Source: Pseudisothecium myosuroides (Eukaryota; Streptophyta; Bryopsida; Hypnales; Lembophyllaceae). From it: DNA of 64,000 nt. Position numbers and translations under genes: made by a program. The DNA lies in NCBI GenBank assembly GCA_951799445.1, contig OX637287.1, positions 40,019,724 to 40,083,723 of the forward strand, in the 5' to 3' direction. Positions 24,570 through 37,800 of the stretch are shown piece after piece. The notes beneath the pieces were generated by a model. It had not been told where the DNA came from. It saw only the letters and a list, made by a program, of their open reading frames with translations, and did no database searches. Each line of letters starts with the position of its first letter. Positions within the stretch are counted from its first letter, which is position 1.

Positions 24570-25064
24570 TTATTCTAATCTTCTCCTGCCCTCTTCTTCT
24601 TCCATTCTTTGTTTTTGTTCTCGTCTTCTTTCTTCTAATATTTCTAACTCATTTAAAGTAATAGTCATGTTTCCTGTTCGTCTTCTTTCTTCTAATCTTT
24701 GAAAAAATGTTAAGGGATCTGTGTTTCTGAAAGAATCAAAACTTGTCAAATTGGAAGTGGCAGAATTATCTTCAATAGAATCTTCCAATGAGTCAACTTT
24801 AGTTTCAAAATGATTATTTTGCATCTTCAAACATGAAGTTCCTTGAAGAACTGATAAGTATATAAGACTATCATCTTTGATGTTACATTCTTGTAAAGAA
24901 GCTATTTCATTTTGAAGCCATCTTCCATTAAAAATTAGACGTTGTTGGTCTATTGGAAGTCCGTTTTTTTCCATTAGCCTTTCTTTTAATTGTTTGATAG
25001 TTGTTGCACTTGCCACTTCAATATTCAAACATCTATGGGAAAGAGTTTTGACTATAATTTTCAT
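24570..25064 (-). CDS. Ubiquitin-like domain protein, intronless, 164 aa
   Basis: Residues 1-75 form a ubiquitin-like domain: MKIIVKTLSHRC start, TTIKQLKERL helix, GLPIDQQRLIFNGR and a terminal SLIYLSVL strand. It ends LQGTS rather than LRGG, so it is unlikely to be conjugated. The tail is a Ser/Asn/Asp linker followed by a charged helix rich in Glu and Arg (ERRREQKQRMEEEEGRRR). It could be an adaptor that binds the proteasome or an unfoldase, as other ubiquitin-domain proteins do (inference). It is intronless, AT-rich like its surroundings and isolated, which fits a retrocopy or a fast-evolving lineage gene. The frame is intact over 165 codons, which is uncommon in this desert. Confidence 0.7.
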   Translation of the reverse strand: MKIIVKTLSHRCLNIEVASATTIKQLKERLMEKNGLPIDQQRLIFNGRWLQNEIASLQECNIKDDSLIYLSVLQGTSCLKMQNNHFETKVDSLEDSIEDNSATSNLTSFDSFRNTDPLTFFQRLEERRRTGNMTITLNELEILEERRREQKQRMEEEEGRRRLE

Positions 25065-27068
25065 CTTGAAATAACTTATTCACAATTCAAGAATTTCAAA
25101 TGTTTGAAGTTCAATTTTTATTTAGAACTATTAATTGAATTAGCTTAATAAGTATGAACCCTCAAAATCTTAGCATTTAAAGATCTTAAAATTAATAAAT
25201 AAGCCACTTAATAATTTTGTGCACATTTGCTTTAGTACTCACTGAGATAAACAAAGAGACACAAAATCCACATCCTAATAAGTGTTGATGTATATATAAT
25301 CCAATATATTATATACACTCTATAGTTTATATTTATAATATTATTGAAAGTTGTTTTTTACTTTTTTTTTGCACAACTTTTGCTTTTAAGTTTTGTATAA
25401 TTATACTTAAAAGTAAAATCTCTAAGTTTCATGTCCTCATAATTACTAGTGTGTCCTAAATTGTTGCCACAACCAAAATAAAAGTAAAAGTAATTTTCCA
25501 AATTTTTTATTTATAAGAACTTCAAAATTCAATAACTTCAACACAGTAGGTCCAAATGTCATGAAACAAAGCCCATGCACCCCTCCTTGCAAAGAGTTTT
25601 CCAATGCTACAAGAACAGAATACAAGGGCACACGGATCCAGAGATCTCACCATAACAAACAAGCAACCTCAAGGTACATTTAAGGTATAAAGAAAAGATA
25701 TATAGATATATAGATTACTTTTTATTTTATTTTTAATATTTTATTTGTTGTAACTTTAATCAATCTTTGTGATTGCTAGATCAAAGTGTTTACTTGGTAG
25801 GGTTAGAAAGATCTCATGAAGGAATGTATACAAAGGAAGTTTTATACCACTACAACTCCCGGAGTTATGAGATACAAAATTCTATAGATTTTTGGTATCT
25901 TTAAATTTTAGAAAATGAATAAAAAGAACAACTTGAGAAAAATCTTTGAAAACTCTTCAACCTTTTACTTAATAGGCATAACATATTTGTGTGACTAACC
26001 AATGAAATAGAGACTTTTGGCATTTCTCTACCAACCTTTTTTGCTTTATGAGAATAAATTTAAATTTTGGATGGGCCATCAGTCCTGGCAATGACCCAAG
26101 GTATATTAGTAGCATTAAGTGTTGGTACTTTATTTATGGTAGTTGATCAACTATAAGTGATTTTGGATGTTGATTTTTAATTGGAACATATCCAAACAAT
26201 CAAAATGATAGCCTCTTTGGATTTATATGAACCACCTTTTACCTATGAGCTCCTTGATGTACCTTCCTAGGTATTCCATTCCAATTTAAATCCTAATCTC
26301 ATCAATGTAGATCCTATACATTGGATCTTTGACATTCAAATCCTTGTGGGATTATTTTCTTTTGTTTCTTTTGTAATCACTAGCACCCGTACTTAAGGCC
26401 CCCCTGTATTGAAGGGAACACATTTGGCCAATATGACGCAAATTTGTTGTAACAATAGACACGTTCCATTCTTGTTGAGTTGGGGCGACAACAAACTGAC
26501 ATTGTGAATATTGCCTTTATTGCACCATGATTTTGTTCAATTTACATTGAACAAGAATTGCTCTCCAAACATAGTGACATTGTGTAGACCACTTTGATGT
26601 CAAAGTTATGCCTTCAAATTTTTACTATTGTGAGGTTGATCAAAGATTGGTATCTTTGGAAGGCCTTTATAGAAGAGTTGTGTATAGAATATAGGTTCCA
26701 ATTTGATCTATCTAGAGTAGCGGATGCAATTAGGATTGAATGAAAAATCTCACTTAAAATTCCATAAACAAAAAGGGGAAAGTGCTTTCAAAGCCTTTGA
26801 ACCTTTACTTTATAGTCTAAAATATTTATGTAATCTACCAATGAAGTATTCACAAAGTTTGCTATTCCAAACATCTACAATCTGAAAGTCACATTATTTA
26901 ACATCAACACTAGTAACTTGCAATATTGTAGACAAACCATACACAAAGTAAAGTAGAACTATAATAATTGATGGACATAAGTACTTCATTCATTAAGTAG
27001 AATTATATCATTGATGAGCAATAAGTATTTTACCTTCCAAGTGGAAACTTATGTTGGGGTTTAGGATG
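25065..27068. other. AT-rich spacer with one repeat fragment
   Basis: No gene. At 25446-25631 (minus) lies a fragment whose translation (LVALENSLQGGVHGLCF) matches two plus-strand fragments at 27895-28210, so it is a dispersed repeat. The rest is featureless AT-rich DNA. Confidence 0.45.
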
Positions 27069-27146
27069 CACTAGAAGAAATTTGCGTTTGCCTCAACAAA
27101 ATCTACTTGATGTGTTTGTTGAGGCAAACGCAAATTTCTTCTAGTG
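27069..27146. mobile_element. 78-bp CACTA-type hairpin
   Basis: Starts CACTAGAAGAAATTTGCG and ends with its exact inverse; arms of about 30 bp (through GTTTGCCTCAACA) and a loop of about 17. The 3-bp flanks are both ATG, a CACTA-size target duplication. Confidence 0.85.
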
Positions 27147-27393
27147 ATGTCAAATATTAAATCTTAAGGTAATTTCATATGAAGGAGAATGCAAATCTAG
27201 GAGCTCTTTAGATAGAATCAATTATAATTTGAGAAGAATCTAGGCATAAGGACTTCATTTTTGCAAATTTTTCACTTTATACAATTCCTACATAAAGTAA
27301 TTCAAAACCTCGTGCAAAAACCATGAAGCACTAAGCGACCAAACTAATTGCATTGGTGAAGAATAATCAATTTTCTTCCAACTCACTTGTATA

Positions 27394-27615
27394 CACTATA
27401 AGAGAAAGGGGTGTTTTAAGTGAGCTTTTAAGTATAGTCCTAGACATAAGATTTTAAGTAGTGACCTTTAAGGAGATTTTCAGCAAAATTTTACTTAAAA
27501 CACATATATTTTAAGTGAAATTTTGCTAAAAATCCCCTTAAAGGTCACTACTTAAAATCTTATGTCTAGGACTATACTTAAAAGCTCACTTAAAACACCC
27601 CTTTCTCTTGTAGTG
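27394..27615. mobile_element. CACTA-type foldback MITE, 222 bp (copy 1)
   Basis: A near-perfect palindrome: CACTATAAGAGAAAGGGGTG at the left, the inverse of CACTACAAGAGAAAGGGGTG at the right; arms of about 100 bp. Flanks ATA and ATG. Same family as 36455-36654. Confidence 0.85.
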
Positions 27616-27879
27616 ATGTACTTCATGGGTTTAATATTTTGTGTAACTCCTGCAATAAGCAATTGAAAATATCCACCACCAGATTGTCTACCGAGTGAAT
27701 GACGACTCTCTGAAGGGTGAGAACTTAACCGTAAACAATGCATCCTAAGACTATATACTCAACTACAATATTTTCTGCTCTATATGCTCTATTATTTTTC
27801 CAACAACAAGTGGAACTATTTTCTTTCACTTAACTCTTCTATTAAGTTTGCATGGTATATTCTTTGTTTGTTTTGTTTG

Positions 27880-28230
27880 TTTTGTTTGTCACGTTGGGAA
27901 ATCCTGGACCGTGCGTCCCCCGGTGGCGTGCTTGGTACCGTTGGAAAGCCCTTGGCAGAGAGGGGTGCACGGGCTTGGTTTCATGGCGTTGGGACCGACG
28001 GTGGGAAAATTAATGATTTTTGAGTTATTTTTTGTTCTTAAAAATTACTAAATCATGTTAAATTATGTATCTTTTGACCCGTGTGTCAAATTCCCACATT
28101 CTTGGTACCGTTGGAAAGCCCTTGGCAAGGAGGGATGCACAGGCTTTGTTTTGTGGCATTTGGACCTACAGTGGGAAAGGTATGGATTTTTGAATTATTT
28201 TTTGTTCTCAAAATGACTTTTACTTTTGTT
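27880..28230 (+). repeat. Two direct copies of a dispersed coding-like repeat
   Basis: Units near 27930-28045 and 28105-28218 share TTGGTACCGTTGGAAAGCCC and translate to LVPLESPWQ, FGPTVGK and FELFFVLK. A third, inverted copy lies at 25446-25631. No start, stop or domain logic suggests a real gene. Confidence 0.6.
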
Positions 28231-29088
28231 TTGGCTGTAGCAACGGCACAAGGCTACACTAATAGAGATGAAAGCACACATCTTTTGCATATCCTAAAAT
28301 TTTCAATTTTTTAGAAGAAAATTTGAAATTTATGGTAAAACAAGTGAAAAAAATTAACATTAAATTTTGAAATGTTTAATTTTTTTAAACTTCTAAATTG
28401 CTATATATTAGAATTTAGAGCATTATGGTGTGGTACAAATTTTTTGTACCGTTTTATAATTAGAAAATTAAAGACCATAGTAATTCTAAATTTCAAATTT
28501 TAATAGAACATTGAATTATAGATATTTTACAATACTTCAATTGGAGTAGAAAATAGACTTAATAAACTTCATTTTATTAGTTGGTTTCAAATTCAAAAAT
28601 AATCATTTTAATGTCTAAAATTTGAATTAAGAGCAAGGATGTACAAGTTTTCAAAACACACCAAGAAAACATATTTTATCATTTGTTTTTTTAATATCTT
28701 TTTGTATAGAGGGATCAAATAATTCCTCTAAGGTAAACATAGTTGCCTATTAATAAATAGATTTGCTATATGGTTACCTTGGTGAAGTTATTTGTCAACT
28801 TACGTATTTTTAAGATTGAGAAGTTTGAGAGAAGCCATTTGCAAACAAAATAAAAAAGTTTCTATGAGAAATAGTTTTTTGTGATTTTCAAAAGTTTGTT
28901 GGGACAAAATTGGTAAAGCGTGGGTAGCTCCATGCTAAAATATACGTTGACATGTCCCTTTTTCAAGTGCAATGTCATGATGCTAATAGGTTGCTAGGAT
29001 TGTGTTAATGGGTGGGTAATTGAAATAATGGTGGGGGGGTCAATAGATTTTGGAATTGGGTGACTAACAACACTTAGTTGTTCTACAC

Positions 29089-29355
29089 TTAAAACCTAAA
29101 GGACCAAACACCATTTTTTGGCAACATAGCAATTTTGGGCAACTCACTACGAATGGGAATTTTATTATTTTTCTTTGAAATTTTCACACAAGATGTGCCC
29201 GAGGTGTAGCTTCAAGGCCCAACAATTTTCATAACTTTTGACTACATGATTAAAAAGTTATTGCACGATATGTAATTTTCCACCATCGGCGGGCTCAAAA
29301 AAATTCTTTAAAAATCACTTATTTCAAAAATAAAAATTTAAAATTTTTTCTGTAG

Positions 29356-29413
<58 letters not shown>

Positions 29414-30076
29414 AAAGCTTTGAATCATTCCATTTGGATTAATGAGCTTATTAATGAGTCAAAAGTTATGAGGAGTTTTAGTTTGAGGGTACGTAGTTAT
29501 GGAATTTCTACTCTAAAATAAACTTTGAAGTCCTTTATTTAATTCAATTTTCAATATTTTTGAAAGAAAATAAAAAAATTGAGTGTAGATTGTTTATTAC
29601 AACATTTAAACTGCTGGGATTGGCATTTTTCAATTACATAACGAAATTCTTTACAATTTTGTGTTTTAAGTCATTCTCTACCTTTTTCTACTTACTATTT
29701 TTTTCCTATATGTTGCACAATTCCAAATGATCTAAAATTTTTCAAGCATGTAGCCAACTTGACTTGAAGAATGAATCCAAAGAATAACCACCAATTTGGA
29801 CATTTTTTCATACAAATGTGACCTTGTGAAGGGCAACTGCCCGTTTTTTTTGCAGGGACAAAATAAGGGTTTTTGTCAATTCAAATGCTAATATCTTGCA
29901 ATCTACACGATGGAAAATTTTGAAATTTTTTCCACATCTTAAAATTGTGTACTACAAGATCCTACGATTACATGTGTTCAAAAATGTTTTTTTTTCCAAA
30001 ACTTGGTACTTGTATTTGAAATGGCAGTTTTAGAGCGGTTTTGGTGAAAACATAGTCAAATACCTTTAGGGGTTAA
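29089..30076. mobile_element. TTAA-family element copy a1, 988 bp
   Basis: Left end TTAAAACCTAAAGGACC, right end CCTTTAGGGGTTAA. It is collinear over nearly its whole length with 58574-59516, including AACATAGCAATTTTGGGCA near the left end and GAGCGGTTTTGGTGAAAACA near the right. Contains a TA microsatellite. Non-coding. Confidence 0.8.
29357..29411 (+). repeat. TA dinucleotide microsatellite
   Basis: About 26 uninterrupted TA units inside element a1. The homologous point in copy a2 (about 58855) has only a short TATATGTA, so the expansion came after insertion. Confidence 0.95.
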
Positions 30077-30664
30077 TAGAAAAATTAGGTTGCCACTCAC
30101 TAATTTCTCAACATTTTACATTGTATAAAACTTACTGTTATTGTACAAAATGTAATAATTTTCATCAACTTGAAATCATGTATGTGGCACGAGTTAGTGC
30201 ACCGGTTCAAGGCCCTCTTCACAGAGCCGCATGCGCCTCCACGTAGAGTCAATCAACCCATTGCCATCAATCATCCAATTCTGCCATCTATATATAAGAC
30301 CTTTTCAATTGCGCCAGAGTATATAAGTAAGTACTATGGCCTTCTTACTATGTACATTGTCAAAGAATGATAGTGAGTTAACATGTATTTATAGACAATT
30401 TAAGGTTGATTAAGACATGGCTCAATAGATGTTGATTTAAATGAGCTTAATTGTGATTAAATATTTGTCAGAATAAGTTGTAATTTTAGCCTATAAAAAA
30501 GGTGTTTCTAAAATGTTAAACTTGCGCTTTTATAACATTCATCAAACCGGATTACTATGGTAGATCACTAGTTTCGAACCTCTTTAAAATGGTCATGACC
30601 CATGTCTACAAATGATTTTATATTTTTGGTTTGAAAATTCATATCAATTCAAGTTCTTATCAGA

Positions 30665-31553
30665 TTAATCCCTAAAGGACCGATGTCTTTTTTTTGCAAA
30701 AAATCACTGAAAACTACCATTTCTATAGCAAACAGTATTTTTTTTTTTTTTTTTTTCACATCTAATTGTAGGATCTTACACCTAACTAGTATAAAAAAGT
30801 ATGGAAAATATTTCAGAATTTTTGACCGCACAAATTGCAAGATATTTGCGTTTAAAGTGAAAAAAACAAGTTTTTCAGCACATTAGGGGACTGATTTTTT
30901 GACTTTGAACATTTTTTAACTTAAAATTTTTGCACTACATAGTTTTGAGCTTTAAATCTTTATAGTGGAGAATTAAATTGAGAGTCTAGGGGGAAAAAAA
31001 ATTCAAAAAAACTTAATTTTCATTCTTAAAAAAATTATTAAGTAGAAATAGGTACGAGAAGGAAAATCTAAAATATTAATATCTTTTAGATGGAATTAAA
31101 ATGTACTAATTCCAATCGTGAGATTGTTCTAGCAAGTAAACTAAACAATGAAAAAAAATTGAAAAATTGAAAAGATTGCATTTAGAAATGAATCCTACGA
31201 GTTATTTTTTTCAAGAAGATGCTCTAACGGCCCCAAAAACAAGAATATCCATAACTTCCTCATAACAAATCCAAATGAAATGAATCAAAGCTTTACAAAT
31301 AGACAAAAATATAATCTATGAGAAAAAAAAATTGCAATTTTTTTTTTGTTGCCCTTCGTCCCTTGTTTTGAGCTTATTTGGTCATAACTTGTTCCCAGGC
31401 ACCAATTGTGAAAAAAATTATATTCCTACAAAGCTTATCAATTCTTCTATCTTCAAAAAAAGTTTAAAAAAATCATGACAAAAAGTCAGCCCATAGGTAC
31501 CTGCCCAAAATTCCATTTGTCCCCCAAAGGAACAACAGTCCTTTAGGGATTAA
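30665..31553. mobile_element. TTAA-family element copy a3, 889 bp
   Basis: The first and last 16 bases are perfect inverted repeats, TTAATCCCTAAAGGAC, including the TTAA. The interior contains AGGATCTTACAC and GAGATTGTTCTAGCAAGT, shared in inverse orientation with copy a5 (56046). Confidence 0.85.
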
Positions 31554-31813
31554 TATGATTCCACTTCTTTTTTACTCAATTCAACTAATCCTTTCTCTAA
31601 AAAATACATGCAAAAATCAACAAATTGCAAAAGATACCTAGATGCAAATCTAGGTGGTCATAGGTTGGTCTACCTTAAAGGCCATTGCTATGAATCGTAA
31701 AATAACGTTTCTGGGTTAGACAACCTAAATTTATTAAGGTTGAAACACCCAAAAGTGTCCCTGATCCCATTCTTGTATCCTAGACTACCACTAAATGTGT
31801 CCCTAGACTTTTG

Positions 31814-32050
31814 TTAACCCCTAAAGTACCAAAGTCCCCTCAAGGGACACTTGGGATTTCAGGCAGGCCCATGTGACCTCAAATTTTGACCCGATTTTTT
31901 TAAATTTTTATGGAAGATAGGGAATCACATTAGCTTTCTAAAAATATAATTTTTTTTTCAATTGGTGCCTGGGGGCAAAAGTTATACCACCCGAAGTCAG
32001 AAAAGCAGTTCGCCAGGCATAAAAAAAATTGTTAAAAAATCGATGTCGCT
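31814..32050. mobile_element. TTAA-family element copy a4, truncated
   Basis: Left end TTAACCCCTAAAG, then about 230 bp similar to the left part of copy a5 (TGGGATTTC, GGCAGG, then an A/T-rich run and GGTGCCTGGG). The right end is missing. The flank just before it (31727-31813) resembles an AGGTA-type end. Confidence 0.65.
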
Positions 32051-34844
32051 ATCACCGTCACTGCCACTAATAAATGTAAAAATATCTAAATCCGTTTAGT
32101 TAAATACATTGACTACTATTTGATGTCATTGTCATGGTCATTGCCACTACATATTGTCAGGGCCTTTGCAAGCTTGTTCATATTTTTGTTTTGTTTGTTT
32201 TTTCAGTGCGCGGTATACGCGCTGTCTCTCGCAGGCTTTGTCCCATTTTCGTTCAAGTCCGGCTTCCTCAAAGAGAGCCAATTCTTCAACAAAAGAATTG
32301 AGGGCCATTTTCTGTTTCAGTGCTTGTTAGCTTTCTGTTTCTTGTTCTCGGGCTTGTTGGTAGGCCATTTCTTGTTTTACACAATAGAGGGCCACCTTTG
32401 GTATACAACTATTATATTATACGCAAGGATCATTGGCATTAAAACGCCTCAAAAGACAGTTTTTGTAAAAATTGTATAAAATTAAAACGACCAAAAAGTT
32501 GGGTGAAGACCAATTAAATATAATAGATGTAGAAAATGTTGGATTTTACATTTATTAAGAAAAAACTTCAATGCCACATTTAACTACTTTTAGACTATTT
32601 TGTGAATTTTGAACAAAACATTGAAAGATCTCCAAATGATTATCTTTCAATGTTTATATAGATCTCTTGATGTTTGTATATGGTAATAGCACCAGTAAAA
32701 ACTCAAAAATATAATATAATTAAATATTAGATATTCAAATAAAAGTAGAAAAAAATAGTGACAGGTTTTCTTCCATTGAAATTGAGGAATAAAATTTTCT
32801 TACTTCTAAATCTCTTGTTTTGTACATCCAATGCTTAGTTTTGTAGGACTTTTTTTTTATGGTTTTATTTAGTCTAGGAGGGCATGATATATACCTTTAA
32901 AATTTCATAATTAAGAAATCATTTTTATAAAGAAAGATGAAAAAACAAGTTTTTCATCTTCCAACCTCTATATCTCTTAGTTTGTACTTCCAATGCTCAA
33001 ATTGATTGAATTTAGTCTACAAAGCTATAATTTACTCCATTAAATCATCAAATACATTAATTTTTGTGAGGCAAAACTAAAAACAATGCAAAGTCTTAAA
33101 TGAGACTTATAGAATAACTCTATTTTTCAAAATTTCCAATTTTTTCCAATATAAAAAATGTAGATTCAAAACGGAATTTACAAATTCAAATAATTTAGAG
33201 CCATAACATTGAAAATATTGTCTTCAAACAATCCAAATTAAGAAGGTATTAAGGCCATTTTCAAGGATAATAAAATCACTCTCTAATTTTTTCTTTAGGA
33301 GGCTTGGAGTAGGAGCTTGAGACATACACAAGGACAAAAGTTTTGGATATATACCAGTATGACAATTATCTTCTTTTTAGAAGAATTTAAGGCCTTCAAT
33401 GTGCTTTTATTCTATGAATTTTTTAGGTTGATATAATCAAAGTATGTGGCATCTCGTCTACTTAAAATTATACCAAATTAATCCACTAAGAACAAAAACA
33501 TTGAATTTTGTAAAATTTGAATTTAGGAAATTCTTTATGAAGTGCAACTTGTAATTCCTCCATTGGAAAACTTTTTAAAATGTGCATGTAATAGTGTAGA
33601 ATATGCTTCCTATTCCAAAATCTAAAAATCCACAATGCCACCAAATTTTGATATTAGGGTTTGACAATTCTAGAAAAAATTAGAAAATAAAAAAAATAGA
33701 TCATGAAATTGGGAGGGAGGTTTTCTAAGGTTCCAACTTCTTCTAAAGAACTCAAAATTGTAAAAGAATTGTTTTTGTTTGGATGGAATTAGAATTCAAG
33801 AATATGATTGTCATTGGAATGACAAGATCTATAGATCAACTAGAGTCTACAATTTTTTTTGACATGGCTAGCTACTATTTTTCTTACTTTGAATTAGAAA
33901 TGTTGTTTAGGGATATTTTGATCATCCAATGTCCAAATCTAAACTTTTGAATTTGGATTGGAAATTTACTTTAAACTTTAAAAATTCGATACACAATATA
34001 TTATCGTAATATTCTATTGTCATCAACAATTCAAGAATTCATCTAATTTTAATCCAATCTTGGTTCAATCTCTAAAGTACTTTTTCATTGCAAAGATATC
34101 ACTTGAGCCAAAAATTTGACAATTTTGAAGAAAAAGAACAACTTTGACCTCAAGCTTGATATAAATGAGGATTTTTTTAGACATAGTTTTATTTTCTAGT
34201 GTGTATGAAACTTTAGACCTAGATTGTGCATGCCTCATTTTGAAAGTAGCCATTATGAGAATATTTGGACCTTGAAAAGGCCTATTTGTTTTGGTAAGTC
34301 AAGATGGTGGAGGAATGTCTCACAATGTAGCCATAAACTTTGGGGCATTCACAAAATAATTGTTATATTTGAAATAATTGTTATATTCTTATCTTTATTT
34401 TTTCTTGCATTTATCATATCCTACTTTCCAAGACAATTCTAATGCACCCCAAAAACTTGTTATTTGGACTTGGGTGCAAAGGTTACAAGTTTTTAAAGAT
34501 TTAGCCATGGCATGACAACATACAATAAACCAAACAACCAATTGGCAAACCTTCTCTTGTTTGGCAAGGATCCTTCAATTAGATGGGTAGTGCCTCCAAA
34601 CACAAGGACTTCTAGAGACCTCAAATATATGAATTTATTGACTTTGTGAGGTCTAGCCAATCAATTTAATGATAAAAAAAACTTCTTTAAGCTCTTACAA
34701 AAAATAAGATTGTTTTTCAAGTTGTTTGCTAATGAGAAAAGAATCTCTTGCTTGTTAATTGACTAAATAATCTTTACTTTCTAGCATTATCATCACCTTA
34801 TAGTTTGTAAAGATCATTGAAAATGAATATACCAAAATTGAATT
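32051..34844. other. AT-rich desert, no convincing gene
   Basis: The longest frame (32123-32479, +) would give a hydrophobic 118-aa protein, but it has internal GGCCATTT repeats and no family likeness. Nothing else supported. Confidence 0.4.
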
Positions 34845-37800
34845 CTAAGGAATGTTAAATTTGCCAAAAGCACCATAGAGGCGGCCGCATGAAATGGTTG
34901 CTTTAGAAGAGTTGAGGGGTGTCCTAGTATCTGGTGGAAGGGGAGGAGAAGGACTAGGTGGCTTCTCCGGCCAAGGGGGCAACTCTGGCCCTGGTGGATT
35001 CTCCATCCAATTCAATATATTGTAATTTCGTGCTCCACTATTTCTTTCCTGTAGCATGAGTGTCCGCTGCTTTCTTTTATACCTACAACCCATATTAAAT
35101 GCTAGATGAGGTAATTATGGAGATATTCTTTAAATGTGTCAAAGTGAAATCCCATTTCATAAGCTAGTTTAGGTAATACATATATCTTTTTAATAGTGTC
35201 AAAATGGATTAGTTGACAAAGTGTCAATTAACCCTAGAAGGGCCTAAAAGCCCTTTGCAGTTGTATTGTATGTTATGAACACGGTGGTATTTGATTAGAA
35301 AAACATTGACCAAATATTTTTCACTACATAGTAAATTAATGATCATGATAGTTTATAAATAACAATGTATCACAATTCATATATTAAACTACAATTGAAG
35401 AGTTATAAGGCTACATACGGGTCATATAGAGGGACCCCAAGGGCTTTTCAAGGGTTAAAAAGTAAGTATCATACTCTGATAGTATATTCAGAAGAAAATA
35501 ATTATCTTTTGCCCAATAGTAACATGCATGTGACATTACTTATCCCTTTAAGCACAAAGAAGCCTATATCTAGCCTCATATTATTTTAGATGTTTTCTAG
35601 AGTGCATCGATGGGGACTCAAATTAGTTCAAATTATTATTTTTGGAAAATTAAGGTATGCAATGTTCTTCACTCAATCTAATGATATAAGTATTCTTACC
35701 ATTTAAGTTACACATTCTACAATATGATCCTTAAGAAATGTACACTTTGAAATCACAAATATTTTGTTCTTAAGGGGTTAACTAGTCAACACCCATGATA
35801 AGATGTTGCAAAAACTTAAATAGGCAAACAAAAGTGCCTAATCTACTATCTACTCACAATATTCTAGTAAATTCTTGCATACTTACATATTCAATAACAA
35901 TCAAAGAGTGGGTGAGAGAATTAGTACTGTGTGCAATCATCCCTAAACTTCACAGCTTTGATGTTATGCTCTCCAATAGGCTCCCTGGTGATGATATTGA
36001 TATGAGGAGCACCACTTAAGTTATTCCGGCACCCCACTTTCTGCATATTCTCGCTTAAGTCAAGGTAGGCTTGATACTTCATGTCTCTCATCTTTTGTGC
36101 ATTGTGTCGTCTCCATGCTTCTTCATTGCTCATCATTTCCAAAAGCTCCTATGAAGCAATGAACACGCGGCTTATCACAAACACCGTAATAATGTCAATA
36201 GTAGATTTGTCATTTTACTTGTTGAATTGAATTTCTACATCAACCAATCAAATGACACTATGCAACACTTTATTGGGAAGAAATTATTTTTTGGATCGAA
36301 TTTGCTTCACTACTACAATATTGTGTATCTACGCAGTCAATAGTTATCACAATATTATTTAGTTCCACAAACATATATATAAACTAATAAATTCTATTAG
36401 TACATGCATGTGACATTAAGTTATTAAAGTTGCACTATTCTAAATTGATTTGTTCACTACAAGAGAAAGAGGTGTTTTAAGTATAGTCCTAGTAGTATAG
36501 TCCTCCAAGTAATCTGAAAGGGGTGTTTTTAGTAAAATTTTACTAGAAATACATGTGTTTTGAGTAAAAATTTACTTGAAACACTCCTTTTAGATCATTA
36601 TTTGGAGGACTATACTACTAGGACTATACTTAAATACCCCTTTCTCTTGTAGTGGTTTAAAATATTATAGCATAGTTCTAATTTTCACGATTTTTTGTAG
36701 TGGCACTATATATCTTAGTAATACTAATTTTTTCTATTGACACTAATTTTGCACCCTCACTAATAGGTAAAATCAATTAGTACTTTCTAACTACTTTAAT
36801 GTAGCTGCTTTGAAGATAATCTTATTAAATGTCAAATATGTATTTTGAATGTGAAATAAGTGTGTTGCAATCAATAATATTATAACAAGTATACAAGATA
36901 CTCCAAAATGTCATAAAAGAGAGGGTCAAATTAAAGAATTGATTGCTTTCATTTTTGCAAAGTCAAGGAATTTGAGTGCATTTATGGTATCATGTGGAAG
37001 GCCGTACCTTCTTCTTTTCTCTTCTATTTTCTTCATCTCGCTTCAATACTCTCTCGACATCTGTATGCCAAAACTCCTTGCGCTTGGAGTCCATGTAGGC
37101 TGGTGAATCTGCTCCCGTTGGCTCCACCAAATTCTTGCGATAACAATGGTGCCTGACATGACCAAAATCTCGTTCTTCCAGTCTATCTTTCATCAAGGTT
37201 TCCTGCCATGGAAGTGCCACAACAACAATAGCCCATGAAAACTTCATCATGTCCTCACTCACTAAAACACAAGGATTATTTGTGTATGTAGAGGACTCTC
37301 GATGATCACTATGATCGTAATTAGGAAAACCATTATAATTAAGAAGGTCATTCTACTAATTCATGAATCATAGAAAAAATTCTCTTTGCGATGCCATTTA
37401 GCTAAAAGTTTATAAAAATGTTTACTATGTGTGTCAAGATGATTATAACAAATGCTAGAATAGATTAATTTTACTAAGAACCTTATTGAACTCTTAGATG
37501 CACTTTCAAATGACATTTCTTTAGCCATTGATAGCTTGCACCCCTTAATTTGAGAATCATAACATAACATGATTGCCCAAAATTGGCTAGCTTTTGGAAC
37601 TTGAACTTCAAGTATTCTTCTACTTGCGTATAATACCCCTTCTTTTTGATAATTTCCTCTTGGGTGAAAATAGTTGACCAACTAGCAAACTTTGTGTTAA
37701 CATTTAATGATAGATTTAGAATGGTAGATAGAATCACATTCTTGGGGTGCAACATTGAGCTTCTAAATAATATTATGGTGTTTTTCATAAAGACAATCCA

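Noticed and set aside
29357..29411. Long TA tract as a regulatory or origin element
   Set aside because: A simple microsatellite inside a transposon copy; homologous copies lack the expansion.
32123..32479. 118-aa hydrophobic open frame
   Set aside because: No family likeness; internal simple repeats; lies in repeat DNA.
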